64,000 nt of DNA from Fasciola hepatica. Its lineage: Eukaryota > Platyhelminthes > Trematoda > Plagiorchiida > Fasciolidae. The notes beneath the pieces were generated by a model that worked only from the letters and a program-made list of their open reading frames with translations, searched no databases and was not told the DNA's origin. The translations under genes were made by a program, and so were the position numbers. Position 1 is the first letter of the stretch; every line of letters begins with the position of its first letter. Positions 1 through 13,481 of the stretch are shown in pieces. The stretch lies in the NCBI GenBank assembly GCA_948099385.1, contig CANUEZ040000196.1, positions 851,001 through 915,000 of the forward strand, given 5' to 3'.

Positions 1-1285
1 TATAGCACCCTTCCCAAACTCGCTTCAAATTTGAATGGTAAGAACCAGCTTCGCGCACACCGATCCACTCCTATGATGGATGACTTCTCTGTAGGGGCCT
101 AAGTACAACCAACGCATTCCCAAATGAACAACCTACACAGCTTCCTTACATTGAATGCAATCGACTGGAAGTACGAGATTAGATTAGATTTGTATAATAT
201 GATTGATCATGCAGCTTGAACGCTCAACTGAGCATTGAAATCCATGGAAGCACTGTACTGCTGTTTCATCCTCAAAGGGACTCGACTCATCAGCAGTGCA
301 CATCGACCGACAAACACACGGGCACTCCAACAACCGGTGAACCATTGTGAATCGATCAAATTAACAACACAAGGCTATCCGGGATGGCTATCAACGCTTT
401 GTTCAACATCTACACTACATCATATAGCACCCTTCCCAAACTCGCTTCAAATTTGAATGGTAAGAACCAGCTTCGCGCACACCGATCCACTCCTATGATG
501 GATGACTTCTCTGTAGGGGCCTAAGTACAACCAACGCATTCCCAAATGAACAAGCTACACAGCTTCCTTACTATGCATGCAATTGATTAGTAGTACGAGA
601 TTAGATCAGATTAGATTAGATTTGTATATTATGATTGATCATGCATCTTGAATGCTCAACTGAGCATTGAAATCCATGGAAGCACTGTACAGCTGTTTCA
701 TCCTCTAAGGGACTCGACTCATCAGCAGTGCACATCGACCGACAAACACACGGGCACTCCAACAACCGGTGAACCATTGTGAATCGAAGAACGTAACAAC
801 ACAAGACTATCCGGGATGGCTATCAACGCTTTGTTCAACATCTACACTACATCATATAGCACCCTTCCCAAACTCGCTTCAAATTTGAATGGTAAGAACC
901 AGCTTCGCGCACACCGATCGACTCCTATGATGGATGACTTCTCTGTAGGGGCCTAAGTACAACCAACGCATTCCCAAATGAACAACCTACACAGCTTCCT
1001 TACTATGCATGCAATTGATTGGTAGTACGAGATTAGATTAGATTAGATTAGATTTGTATAACATGATTGATCATGCAGCTTGAACGCTCAACTGAGCATT
1101 GAAATCCATGGAAGCACTGTACAGCTGTTTCATCCTCTAAGGGACTCGACTCATCAGCAGTGCACATCTACCGAGCCCCCACGGGCACTCCAAAAACCGG
1201 TGAACCCTTGTGAATCGAACAACTTAACAACACAAGGCTATCCGGGATGGCTATCAACGCTTTGTTCAACATCTACACTACATGA
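1..1285 (+). repeat. Monomers 1-3, including the shortest unit (422 bp)
   Basis: Starts are 1, 423 and 855. Unit 1 is only 422 bp because its microsatellite has three pentamers instead of six; around 147-170 it also has a private stretch (CTTACATTGAATGCAATCG). Unit 2 ends with GAAGAACGTAACAACACAAGAC, a tail shared with unit 9 (3832). Unit 3 carries the CCCCC cassette. No gene is present. Confidence 0.9.
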
Positions 1286-4200
1286 TATAGCACCCTTCCC
1301 AAACTCGCTTCAAATTTGAATGGTAAGAACCAGCTTCGCGCACACCTATCGACTCCTATGATGGATGACTTCTCTGTAGGGGCCTAAGTACAACCAACGC
1401 ATTCCCAAATGAACAACCCACACAGCTTCCTTACTATGCATGCAATTGATTAGTAGTACGAGATTAGATTAGATCAGATTAGATTAGATTTGTATAATAT
1501 GATTGATCATGCAGCTTGAACGCTCAACTGAGCATTGAAATCCATGGAAGCACTGTACAGCTGTTTCATCCTCTAAGGGACTCGACTCATCAGCAGTGCA
1601 CATCGACCGACAAACACACGGGCACTCCAACAACCGGTGAACCATTGTGAATCGATCAAATTAACAACACAAGGCTATCCGGGATGGCTATCAACGCTTT
1701 GTTCAACATCTACACTACATGATATAGCACTCTTCCCAAACTCGCTTCAAATTTGAATGGTAAGAACCAGCTTCGCGCACACCGATCGACTCCTATGATG
1801 GATGACTTCTCTGTAGGGGCCTAAGTACAACCAACGCATTCCCAAATGAACAACCTACACAGCTTCCTTACTATGCATGCAATTGATTAGTAGTACGAGA
1901 TTAGATTAGATCAGATTAGATTAGATTTGTATAATATGATTGATCATGCATCTTGAACGCTCAACTGAGCATTGAAATCCATGGAAGCACTGTACAGCTG
2001 TTTCATCCTCTAAGGGACTCGACTCATCAGCAGTGCACATCGACCGACAAACACACGGGCACTCCAACAACCGGTGAACCATTGTGAATCGGACAACTTA
2101 ACAACACAAGGCTATCCGGGATGGCTATCAACGCTTTGTTCAACATTTACATTACGTGATATAGCACCCTTCCCAAACTCGCTTCAAATTTGAATGGTTA
2201 GAACCAGCTTCGCGCACACCGATCGACTCCTATGATGGATGACTTCTCTGTAGGGGCCTAAGTACAACCAACGCATTCCCAAATGAACAACCTACACAGC
2301 TTCCTTACTATGCATGCAATTGATTGGTAGTACGAGATTAGATTAGATTAGATTAGATTTGTATAACATGATTGATCATGCAGCTTGAACGCTCAACTGA
2401 GCATTGAAATCCATGGAAGCACTGTACAGCTGTTTCATCCTCTAAGGGACTCGACTCATCAGCAGTGCACATCTACCGAGCCCCCACGGGCACTCCAACA
2501 ACCGGTGAACCCTTGTGAATCGAACAACTCAATAACACAAGGCTATCCGGGATGGCTATCAACGCTTTGTTCAACATCTACACTACATGATATAGCACCC
2601 TTCCCAAACTCGCTTCAAATTTGAATGGTAAGAACCAGCTTCGCGCACACCGATCCACTCCTATGATGGATGACTTCTCTGTAGGGGCCTAAGTACAACC
2701 AACGCATTCCCAAATGAACAACCTACACAGCTTCCTTACTATGCATGCAATTGATTAGTAGTACGAGATCAGATTAGATCAGATTAGATTAGATTTGTAT
2801 AATATGATTGATCATGCAGGTTGAACGCTCAACTGAGCATTGAAATCCATGGAAGCACTGTACAGCTGTTTCATCCTCTAAGGGACTCGACTCCACAGCA
2901 GTGCACATCGACCGACAAACACACGGGCACTCCAACAACCGGTGAACCATTGTGAATCGAAAAACCTAACAACACAAGGCTATCCGGGATGGCTATCAAC
3001 GCTTTGTTCAACATCTACACTACATGATATAGCACCCTTCCCAAACTCGCTTCAAATTTGAATGGTAAGAACCAGCTTCGCGCACACCGATCCACTCCTA
3101 TGATGGATGACTTCTCTGTAGGGGCCTAAGTACAACCAACGCATTCCCAAATGAACAACCCACACAGCTTCCTTACTATGCATGCAATTGATTAGTAGTA
3201 CGAGATTAGATTAGATCAGATTAGATTAGATTTGTATAATATGATTGATCATGCAGCTTGAACGCTCAACTGAGCATTGAAATCCATGGAAGCACTGTAC
3301 AGCTGTTTCATCCTCCAGGGGACTCGACTCATCAGCAGTGCACATCGACCGACAAACACACGGGCACTCCAACAACCGGTGAACCATTGTGAATCGATCA
3401 AATTAACAACACAAGGCTATCCGGGATGGCTATCAACGCTGTGTTCAACATCTACACTACATGATATAGCACTCTTCCCAAACTCGCTTCAAATTTGAAT
3501 GGTAAGAACCAGCTTCGCGCACACCGATCCACTCCTATGATGGATGACTTCTCTGTAGGGGCCTAAGTACAACCAACGCATTCCCAAATGAACAACCTAC
3601 ACAGCTTCCTTACTATGCATGCAATTGATTAGTAGTACGAGATTAGATTAGATCAGATTAGATTAGATTTGTATAATATGATTGATCATGCATCTTGAAC
3701 GCTCAACTGAGCATTGAAATGCATGGAAGCACTGTACAGCTGTTTCATCCTCTAAGGGACTCGACTCATCAGCAGTGCACATCGACCGACAAACACACGG
3801 GCACTCCAACAACCGGTGAACCATTGTGAATCGAAGAACGTAACAACACAAGACTATCCGGGATGGCTATCAACGCTTTGTTCAACATTTACATTACGTG
3901 ATATAGCACCCTTCCCAAACTCGCTTCAAATTTGAATGGTAGGAACCAGCTTCGCGCACACCGATCGACTCCTATGATGGATGACTTCTCTGTAGGGGCC
4001 TAAGTACAACCAACGCATTCCCAAATGAACAACCTACACAGCTTCCTTACTATGCATGCAATTGATTGGTAGTACGAGATTAGATTAGATTAGATTAGAT
4101 TAGATTTGTATAACATGATTGATCATGCAGCTTGAACGCTCAACTGAGCATTGAAATCCATGGAAGCACTGTACAGCTGTTTCATCCTCTAAGGGACTCG

Positions 4201-4774
4201 ACTCATCAGCAGTGCACATCTACCGAGCCCCCACGGGCACTCCAAAAACCGGTGAACCCTTGTGAATCGAACAACTCAATAACACAAGGCTATCCGGGAT
4301 GGCTATCAACGCTTTGTTCAACATCTACACTACATGATATAGCACCCTTCCCAAACTCGCTTCAAATTTGAATGGTAAGAACCAGCTTCGCGCACACCGA
4401 TCCACTCCGATGATGGATGACTTCTCTGTAGGGGCCTAAGTACAACCAACGCATTCCCAAATGAACAACCTACACAGCTTCCTTACTATGCATGCAATTG
4501 ATTTGTAGTACGAGATCAGATTAGATCAGATTAGATTAGATTTGTATAATATGATTGATCATGCAGGTTGAACGCTCAACTGAGCATTGAAATCCATGGA
4601 AGCACTGTACAGCTGTTTCATCCTCTAAGGGACTCGACTCATCAGCAGTGCACATCGACCGACAAACACACGGGCACTCCAACAACCGGTGAACCATTGT
4701 GAATCGAAAAACCTAACAACACAAGGCTATCCGGGATGGCTATCAACGCTTTGTTCAACATCTACACTACATGA
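1286..4774 (+). repeat. Two copies of a four-monomer HOR (about 1.74 kb each)
   Basis: Starts are 1286, 1723, 2160 and 2591, then 3028, 3465, 3902 and 4338. Units 4 apart share private variants. GAACAACCCACAC is at 1411 and 3146. GCACTCTTCCC is at 1727 and 3469. ACATTTACATTACGTGAT precedes units 6 and 10 (2143, 3884). ATGCAGGTTGAAC is at 2813 and 4561, with GATCAGATTAGATCAG tracts just upstream. The offset is 1742-1747 bp. Some tails do not match, so the copies have been partly reshuffled. Confidence 0.8.
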
Positions 4775-6959
4775 TATAGCACCCTTCCCAAACTCGCTTC
4801 AAATTTGAATGGTAAGAACCAGCTTCGCGCACACCGATCCACTCCTATGATGGATGACTTCTCTGTAGGGGCCTAAGTACAACCAACGCATTCCCAAATG
4901 AACAACCTACACAGTTTCCTTACTATGCATGCAATGGATAATTAGTCCGAGATTAGATGAGTTCAGATTAGATTAGATTTGTATAATATGATTGATCATG
5001 CAGCTTGAACGCTCAACTGAGCATTGAAATCCATGGAAGCACTGTACAGCTGTTTCATCCTCAAAGGGACTCGACTCATCAGCAGTGCACATCGACCGAC
5101 AAACACACGGGCACTCCAACAACCGGTGAACCATTGTGAATCGAACAACTTAACAACACAAGGCTATCCGGGATGGCTATCAACGCTTTGTTCAACATCT
5201 ACACTACATGATATAGCACCCTTCCCAAACTCGCTTCAAATTTGATTGGTAAGAACCACCTTCCCGCACACCGATCCACTCCTATGATGGATGACTTCTC
5301 TGTAGGGGCCTAAGTACAACCAACGCATTCCCAAATGAACAACCTACACAGCTTCCTCACTATGCATGCAATTGATTGGTAGTACGAGATTAGATTAGAT
5401 CAGATTAGATTAGATTTGTATAATATGATTGATCATGCAGATTGAACGCTCAACCGAGCATTGGAATCCATGGAAGCACTGTACAGCTGTTTCATCCTCT
5501 AAGGGACTCGACTCATCAGCAGTGCACATCGACCGACAAACACACGGGCACTCCAACAACCGGTGAACCCTTGTGAATCGAACAACTTAACAACACAAGG
5601 CTATCCGGGATGGCTATCAACGCTTTGTTCAACATCTACACTACATGATATAGCACCGTTCCCAAACTCGCTTCAAATTTGAATGGTAAGAACCAGCTTC
5701 GCGCACACCGATCGACTCCTATGATGGATGACTTCTCTGTAGGGGCCTAAGTACAACCAACGCATTCCCAAATGAACAACCTACACGGCTTCCTTACTAT
5801 GCATGCAATTGATTAGTAGTACGAGATTAGATGAGTTCAGATTAGATTAGATTTGTATAATATGATTGATCATGCAGCTTGAACGCTCAACTGAGCATTG
5901 AAATGCATGGAAGCACTGTACAGCTGTTTCATCCTCTAAGGGACTCGACTCATCAGCAGTGCACATCGACCGACAAACACACGGGCACTCCAACAACCGG
6001 TAAACCCTTGTGAATCGATCAAATTAACAACACAAGGCTATCCGGGATGGCTATCAACGCTTTGTTCAACATCTACACTACATGATATAGCACACTTCCC
6101 AAACTTGCTTCAAATTTGAATGGTAAGAACCAGCTTCGCGCACACCGATCCACTCCTATGATGGATGACTTCTCTGTAGGGGCCGTAAAACAACCAACGC
6201 ATTCCCAAATGAACAACCTACACAGCTTCCTTACTATGCATGCAATTGATTAGTAGTACGAGATTAGATTAGATCAGATTAGATTAGATTTGTATAATAT
6301 GATTGATCATGCAGCTTGAACGCTCAACTGAGCATTGAAATCCATGGAAGCACTGTACAGCTGTTTCATCCTCTAAGGGACTCGACTCATCAGCAGTGCA
6401 CATCGACCGACAAACACACGGGCACTCCAACAACCGGTGAACCATTGTGAATCGGACAACTTAACAACAAAAGGCTATCCGGGATGGCTATCAACGCTTT
6501 GTTCAACATCTACACTACATGATATAGCACCCTTCCCAAACTCGCTTCAAATTTGAATGGTAACAACCAGCTTCGCGCACACCGATCCACTCCTATGATG
6601 GATGACTTCTCTGTAGGGGCCTAAGTACAACCAACGCATTCCCAAATGAACAACTTACACAACTTCCTTACTTTGCATGCAATCGAATGGTAGTACGAGA
6701 TTAGATTAGATCAGATTAGATTAGATTTGTATAATATGATTGATCATGCAGCTTGAACGCTCAACTGAGCATTGAAATCCATGGAAGCACTGTACAGCTG
6801 TTTCATCCTCAAAGGGACTCGACTCATCAGCAGTGCACATCGACCGACAAACACACGGGCACTCCAACAACCGGTGAACCATTGTGAATCGAACAACTTA
6901 ACAACACAAGGCTATCCGGGATGGCTATCAACGCTTTGTTCAACATCTACACTACATGA
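4775..6959 (+). repeat. Five-monomer HOR, copy 1 (2185 bp)
   Basis: Starts are 4775, 5212, 5649, 6086 and 6523. Diagnostic variants in order are ACAGTTTCC with GGATAATTAG (4912-4942), GATGAGTTCAG (4955), TTTGATTGGTAAGAACCACC (5241), CAGATTGAACGCTCAACC (5437), ACACGGCTTCC (5783), GGCCGTAAAAC (6181), TAACAACCAG (6561) and ACTTACACAACTTCC (6653) with GCAATCGAATGG. The following 2180 bp repeats them in the same order. Confidence 0.93.
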
Positions 6960-9139
6960 TATAGCACCCTTCCCAAACTCGCTTCAAATTTGAATGGTAA
7001 GAACCAGCTTCGCGCACACCGATCCACTCCTATGATGGATGACTTCTCTGTAGGGGCCTAAGTACAACCAACGCATTCCCAAATGAACAACCTACACAGT
7101 TTCCTTACTATGCATGCAATGGATAATTAGTACGAGATTAGATGAGTTCAGATTAGATTAGATTTGTATAATATGATTGATCATGCAGCTTGAACGCTCA
7201 ACTGAGCATTGAAATCCATGGAAGCACTGTACAGCTGTTTCATCCTCAAAGGGACTCGACTCATCAGCAGTGCACATCGACCGACAAACACACGGGCACT
7301 CCAACAACCGGTGAACCATTGTGAATCGAACAACTTAACAACACAAGGCTATCCGGGATGGCTATCAACGCTTTGTTCAACATCTACACTACATGATATA
7401 GCACCCTTCCCAAACTCGCTTCAAATTTGATTGGTAAGAACCACCTTCCCGCACACCGATCCACTCCTATGATGGATGACTTCTCTGTAGGGGCCTAAGT
7501 ACAACCAACGCATTCCCAAATGAACAACCTACACAGCTTCCTCACTATGCATGCAATTGATTGGTAGTACGAGATTAGATTAGATCAGATTAGATTAGAT
7601 TTGTATAATATGATTGATCATGCAGATTGAACGCTCAACCGAGCATTGGAATCCATGGAAGCACTGTACAGCTGTTTCATCCTCTAAGGGACTCGACTCA
7701 TCAGCAGTGCACATCGACCGACAAACACACGGGCACTCCAACAACCGGTGAACCATTGTGAATCGAACAACTTAACAACACAAGGCTATCCGGGATGGCT
7801 ATCAACGCTTTGTTCAACATCTACACTACATGATATAGCACCGTTCCCAAACTCGCTTCAAATTTGAATGGTAAGAACCAGCTTCGCGCACACCGATCGA
7901 CTCCTATGATGGATGACTTCTCTGTAGGGGCCTAAGTACAACCAACGCATTCCCAAATGAACAACCTACACGGCTTCCTTACTATGCATGCAATTGATTA
8001 GTAGTACGAGATTAGATGAGTTCAGATTAGATTAGATTTGTATAATATGATTGATCATGCAGCTTGAACGCTCAACTGAGCATTGAAATGCATGGAAGCA
8101 CTGTACAGCTGTTTCATCCTCTAAGGGACTCGACTCATCAGCAGTGCACATCGACCGACAAACACACGGGCACTCCAACAACCGGTAAACCCTTGTGAAT
8201 CGATCAAATTAACAACACAAGGCTATCCGGGATGGCTATCAACGCTTTGTTCAACATCTACACTACATGATATAGCACACTTCCCAAACTCGCTTCAAAT
8301 TTGAATGGTAAGAACCAGCTTCGCGCACACCGATCCACTACTATGATGGATGACTTCTCTGTAGGGGCCGTAAAACAACCAACGCATTCCCAAATGAACA
8401 ACCTACACAGCTTCCTTACTATGCATGCAATTGATTAGTAGTACGAGATTAGATCAGATTAGATTAGATTTGTATAATATGATTGATCATGCAGCTTGAA
8501 CGCTCAACTGAGCATTGAAATCCATGGAAGCACTGTACAGCTGTTTCATCCTCTAAGGGACTCGACTCATCAGCAGTGCACATCGACCGACAAACACACG
8601 GGCACTCCAACAACCGGTGAACCATTGTGAATCGGACAACTTAACAACAAAAGGCTATCCGGGATGGCTATCAACGCTTTGTTCAACATCTACACTACAT
8701 GATATAGCACCCTTCCCAAACTCGCTTCAAATTTGAATGGTAACAACCAGCTTCGCGCACACCGATCCACTCCTATGATGGATGACTTCTCTGTAGGGGC
8801 CTAAGTACAACCAACGCATTCCCAAATGAACAACTTACACAACTTCCTTACTTTGCATGCAATCGAATGGTAGTACGAGATTAGATTAGATCAGATTAGA
8901 TTAGATTTGTATAATATGATTGATCATGCAGCTTGAACGCTCAACTGAGCATTGAAATCCATGGAAGCACTGTACAGCTGTTTCATCCTCAAAGGGACTC
9001 GACTCATCAGCAGTGCACATCGACCGACAAACACACGGGCACTCCAACAACCGGTGAACCATTGTGAATCGAACAACTTAACAACACAAGGCTATCCGGG
9101 ATGGCTATCAACGCTTTGTTCAACATCTACACTACATGA
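6960..9139 (+). repeat. Five-monomer HOR, copy 2 (2180 bp)
   Basis: Starts are 6960, 7397, 7834, 8271 and 8703. It repeats copy 1 with only a handful of differences found by eye: TACGAG for TCCGAG (7131), AACCATTG for AACCCTTG (7751), ACTCGC for ACTTGC (8287), CACTACTATG for CACTCCTATG (8337), and loss of one pentamer (near 8449), which explains the 5-bp shorter length. The similarity implies a recent segmental duplication by unequal exchange in a five-unit register. Confidence 0.93.
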
Positions 9140-10012
9140 TATAGCACCCTTCCCAAACTCGCTTCAAATTTGATTGGTAAGAACCAGCTTCGCGCACACC
9201 GATCCACTCCTATGATGGATGACTTCTCTGTAGGGGCCTAAGTACAACCAACGCATTCCCAAATGAACAACCTACACAGCTTCCTCACTATGCATGCAAT
9301 TGATTGGTAGTACGAGATTAGATTAGATCAGATTAGATTAGATTTGTATAATATGATTGATCATGCAGCTTGAACGCTCAACCGAGCATTGAAATCCATG
9401 GAAGCACTGTACAGCTGTTTCATCCTCTAAGGGACTCGACTCATCAGCAGTGCACATCTACCGAGCCCCCACGGGCACTCCAAAAACCGGTGAACCATTG
9501 TGAATCGAACAACTTAACAACACAAGGCTATCCGGAATGGCTCTCAAAGCTTTGTTCAACATCTACACTACATGATATAGCACCCTTCCCAAACTCGCTT
9601 CAAATTTGAATGGTAAGAACCAGCTTCGCGCACACCGATCCACTCCTATGATGGATGACTTCTCTGTAGGGGCCGTAAAACAACCAACGCATTCCCAAAT
9701 GAACAACCTACACGGCTTCCTTACTATGCATGCAATTAATTAGTAGTACGAGATTAGATGAGTTCAGATTAGATTAGATTTGTATAATATGATTGATCAT
9801 GCAGCTTGAACGCTCAACTGAGCATTGAAATGCATGGAAGCACTGTACAGCTGTTTCATCCTCTAAGGGACTCGACTCATCAGCAGTGCACATCGACCGA
9901 CAAACACACGGGCACTCCAACAACCGGTGAACCATTGTGAATCGAACAACTTAACAACACAAGGCTATCCGCGATGGCTATCAACGCTTTGTTCAACATC
10001 TACACTACATGA
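9140..10012 (+). repeat. Monomers 22-23, including a chimeric unit
   Basis: Starts are 9140 and 9576. Unit 22 resembles the second unit of the preceding pentamer (TTTGATTGG at 9169, CTTCCTCACTATGC at 9281). Unit 23 joins the left part of the pentamer's fourth unit (GATCCACTCC, GGCCGTAAAAC at 9672) to the right part of its third (ACACGGCTTCC at 9710, GATGAGTTCAG at 9757, AATGCATGG at 9830). The join falls between about 9685 and 9712. It looks like a crossover scar at the edge of the pentamer block. Confidence 0.75.
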
Positions 10013-13000
10013 TATAGCACCCTTCCCAAACTCGCTTCAAATTTGAATGGTAAGAACCAGCTTCGCGCACATCGATCGACTCATATGATAGATGATTTCT
10101 CTGTAGGGGCCTAAGTACAACCAACGCATTCCCAAATGAACAACCTACACAGCTTCCTTACTATGCATGCAATTGATTAGTAGTACGAGATTAGATTAGA
10201 TCAGATTAGATTAGATTTGTATAATATGATTGATCATGCAGCTTGAACGCTCAACTGAGCATTGAAATCCATGGAAGCACTGTACAGCTGTTTCATCCTC
10301 TAAGGGACTCGACTCATCGGCAGTGCACATCGACCGACAAACACACGGGCACTCCAACAACCGGTGAACCATTGTGAATCGATCAAATTAACAACACAAG
10401 CTATCCGGGATGGCTATCAACGCTTTGTTCAACATCTACACTACATGATATAGCACCCTTCCCAAACTCGCTTCAAATTTGAATGGTAAGAACCAGCTTC
10501 GCGCACACCGATCGACTCCTATGATGGATGACTTCTCTGTAGGGGCCTAAGTACAACCAACGCATTCCCAAATGAACAACCTACACAGCTTCCTCACTAT
10601 GCATGCAATTGATTAGTAGTACGAGATTAGATCAGATTAGATTAGATTTGTATAATATGATTGATCATTTAGCTTGAACGCTCAACTGAGCATTGAAATG
10701 CATGGAAGCACTGTACAGCTGTTTCATCCTCTAAGGGACTCGACTCATCAGCAGTGCACATCGACCGACAAACACACGGGCACTCCAACAACCGGTGAAC
10801 CATTGTGAATCGAACAACCTAACAACACAAGGCTATCCGGGATGGCTCTCAACGCTTTGTTCAACATCTACACTACATGATATAGCACCCTTCCCAAACT
10901 CGCTTCAAATTTGAATGGTAACAACCAGCTTCGCGCACACCGATCCACTCCTATGATGGATGACTTCTCTGTAGGGGCCTAAGTACAACCAACGCATTCC
11001 CAAATGAACAACCTACACAGCTTCCTTACTATGCATGCAATTGATTAGTAGTACGAGATTAGATCAGATTAGATTAGATTTGTATAATATGATTGATCAT
11101 GCAGCTTGAACGCTCTACTGAGCATTGAAATCCATGGAAGCACTGTACAGCTGTTTCATCCTCTAAGGGACTCGACTCATCAGCAGTGCACATCGACCGA
11201 CAAACACACGGGCACTCCAACAACCGGTGAACCATTGTGAATCGAACAACTTAACAACACAAAGCTATCCGGGATGGCTCTAAACGCTTTGTTCAACATC
11301 TACACTACATGATATAGCACCCTTCCCAAACTCGCTTCCAATTTGAATGGTAAGAACCAGCTTCGCGCACACCGATCCACTCCTATGATGGATGACTTCT
11401 CTGTAGGGGCCTAAGTACAACCAACGCATTCCCAAATGAACAACCTACACAGCTTCCTCACTATGCATGCAATTGTTTAGTAGTACGAGATTAGATCAGA
11501 TTAGATTAGATTTGTATAATATGATTGATCATTCAGCTTGAACGCTCAACTGAGCATTGAAATCCATGGAAGCAATGTACAGCTGTTTCATCCTCTAAGG
11601 GACTCGACTCATCAGCGGTGCACATCGACCGACAAACACACGGGCACTCCAACAACCGGTGAACCCTTGTGAATCGATCAAATTAACAACACAAGACTAT
11701 CCGGGATGGCTATCAACGCTTTGTTCAACATCTACACTACATGATATAGCACCCTTCCCAAACTCGCTTCAAATTTGAATGGTAACAACCAGCTTCGCGC
11801 ACACCGATCCACTCCTATGATGGATGACTTCTCTGTAGGGGCCTAAGTACAACCAACGCATTCCCAAATGAACAACCTACACAGCTTCCTTACTATGCAT
11901 GCAATTGATTAGTAGTACGAGATTAGATGAGTTCAGATTAGATTAGATTTGTATAATATGATTGATCATGCAGCTTGAACGCTCAACCGAGCATTGATAT
12001 CCATGGAAGCACTGTACAGCTGTTTCATCCTCTAAAGGACTCGACTCATCAGCGGTGCACATCGACCGAGCAACCACGGGCACTCCAACAACCGGTGAAC
12101 CATTGTGAATCGAACAACTTAACAACACAAAGCTATCCGGGATGGCTCTAAACGCTTTGTTCAACATCTACACTACATGATATAGCACCCTTCCCAAACT
12201 CGCTTCAAATTTGAATGGTAAGAACCAGCTTCGCGCACACCGATCGACTCCTATGATGGATGACTTCTCTGTAGGGGCCTAAGTACAACCAACGCATTCC
12301 CAAATGAACAACCTACACAGCTTCCTTGCTATGCATGCAATCGATTGGTAGTACGAGATCAGATCGGATTAGATTAGATTTGTATAATATGATTGATCAT
12401 TCAGCTTGAACGCTCAACTGAGCATTGAAATCCATGGAAGCACTGTACAGCTGTTTCATCCTCAAAGGGACTCGACTCAACAGCAGTGCACATCGACCGA
12501 CAAACACACGGGCACTCCAACAACCGGTGAACCATTGTGAATCGAACAACTTAACAACACAAGGCTATCCGGGATGGCTATCAACGCTTTGTTCAACATC
12601 TACACTACATCATATAGCACCCTTCCCAAACTCGCTTCAAATTTGAATGGTAAGAACCAGCTTCGCGCACACCGATCGACTCCTATGATGGATGACTTCT
12701 CTGTAGGGGCCTAAGTACAACCAACGCATTCCCAAATGAACAACCTACACAGCTTCCTTACTATGCATGCAATTGATTGGTAGTTCGAGATTAGATTAGA
12801 TCAGATAAGATTAGATTTGTATAATATGATTGATCATGCAGCTTGAACGCTCAACTGAGCATTGAAATCCATGGAAGCACTGTACAGCTGTTTCATCCTC
12901 TAGGGGACTAGACTCATCAGCAGTGCACATCGACCGACAAACACACGGGCACTCCAACAACCGGTGAACCATTGTGAATCGAAAAACCTAACAACACAAG

Positions 13001-13481
13001 GCTATCCGGGATGGCTATCAACGCTTTGTTCAACATCTACACTACATGATATAGCACCCTCCCCAAACTCGCTTCAAATTTGAATGGTAAGAACCAGCTT
13101 CGCGCACACCGATCGACTCCTATGATGGATGACTTCTCTGTAGGGGCCTGAGTACAACCAACGCATTCCCAAATGAACAACCTACACAGCTTCCTTACTA
13201 TGCATGCAATTGATAAGTAGTACGAGATCAGATCAGATTAGATTAGATTTGTATAATATGATTGATCATTCAGCTTGAACGCTCAACTGAGCATTGAAAT
13301 CCATGGAAGCACTGTACAGCTGTTTCATCCTCTAAGGGACTCGACTCATCAGCAGTGCACATCGACCGACAAACACACGGGCACTCCAACAACCGGTGAA
13401 CCATTGTGAATCGAACAACCTAACAACACAAGGCTATCCGGGATGGCTATCAACGCTTTGTTCAACATCTACACTACATGA
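10013..13481 (+). repeat. Monomers 24-31, no clear long HOR
   Basis: Starts are 10013, 10449, 10881, 11313, 11745, 12181, 12613 and 13050. A short two-unit echo exists: GGTAACAACC at 10916 and 11781, and GGCTCTAAACG at 11276 and 12145. Private changes include ATATGATAGATGATTTC (10083), GATCATTTAGC (10664) and GATCAGATCGGATTAG (12358). Otherwise the units are ordinary satellite with no gene. Confidence 0.85.
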
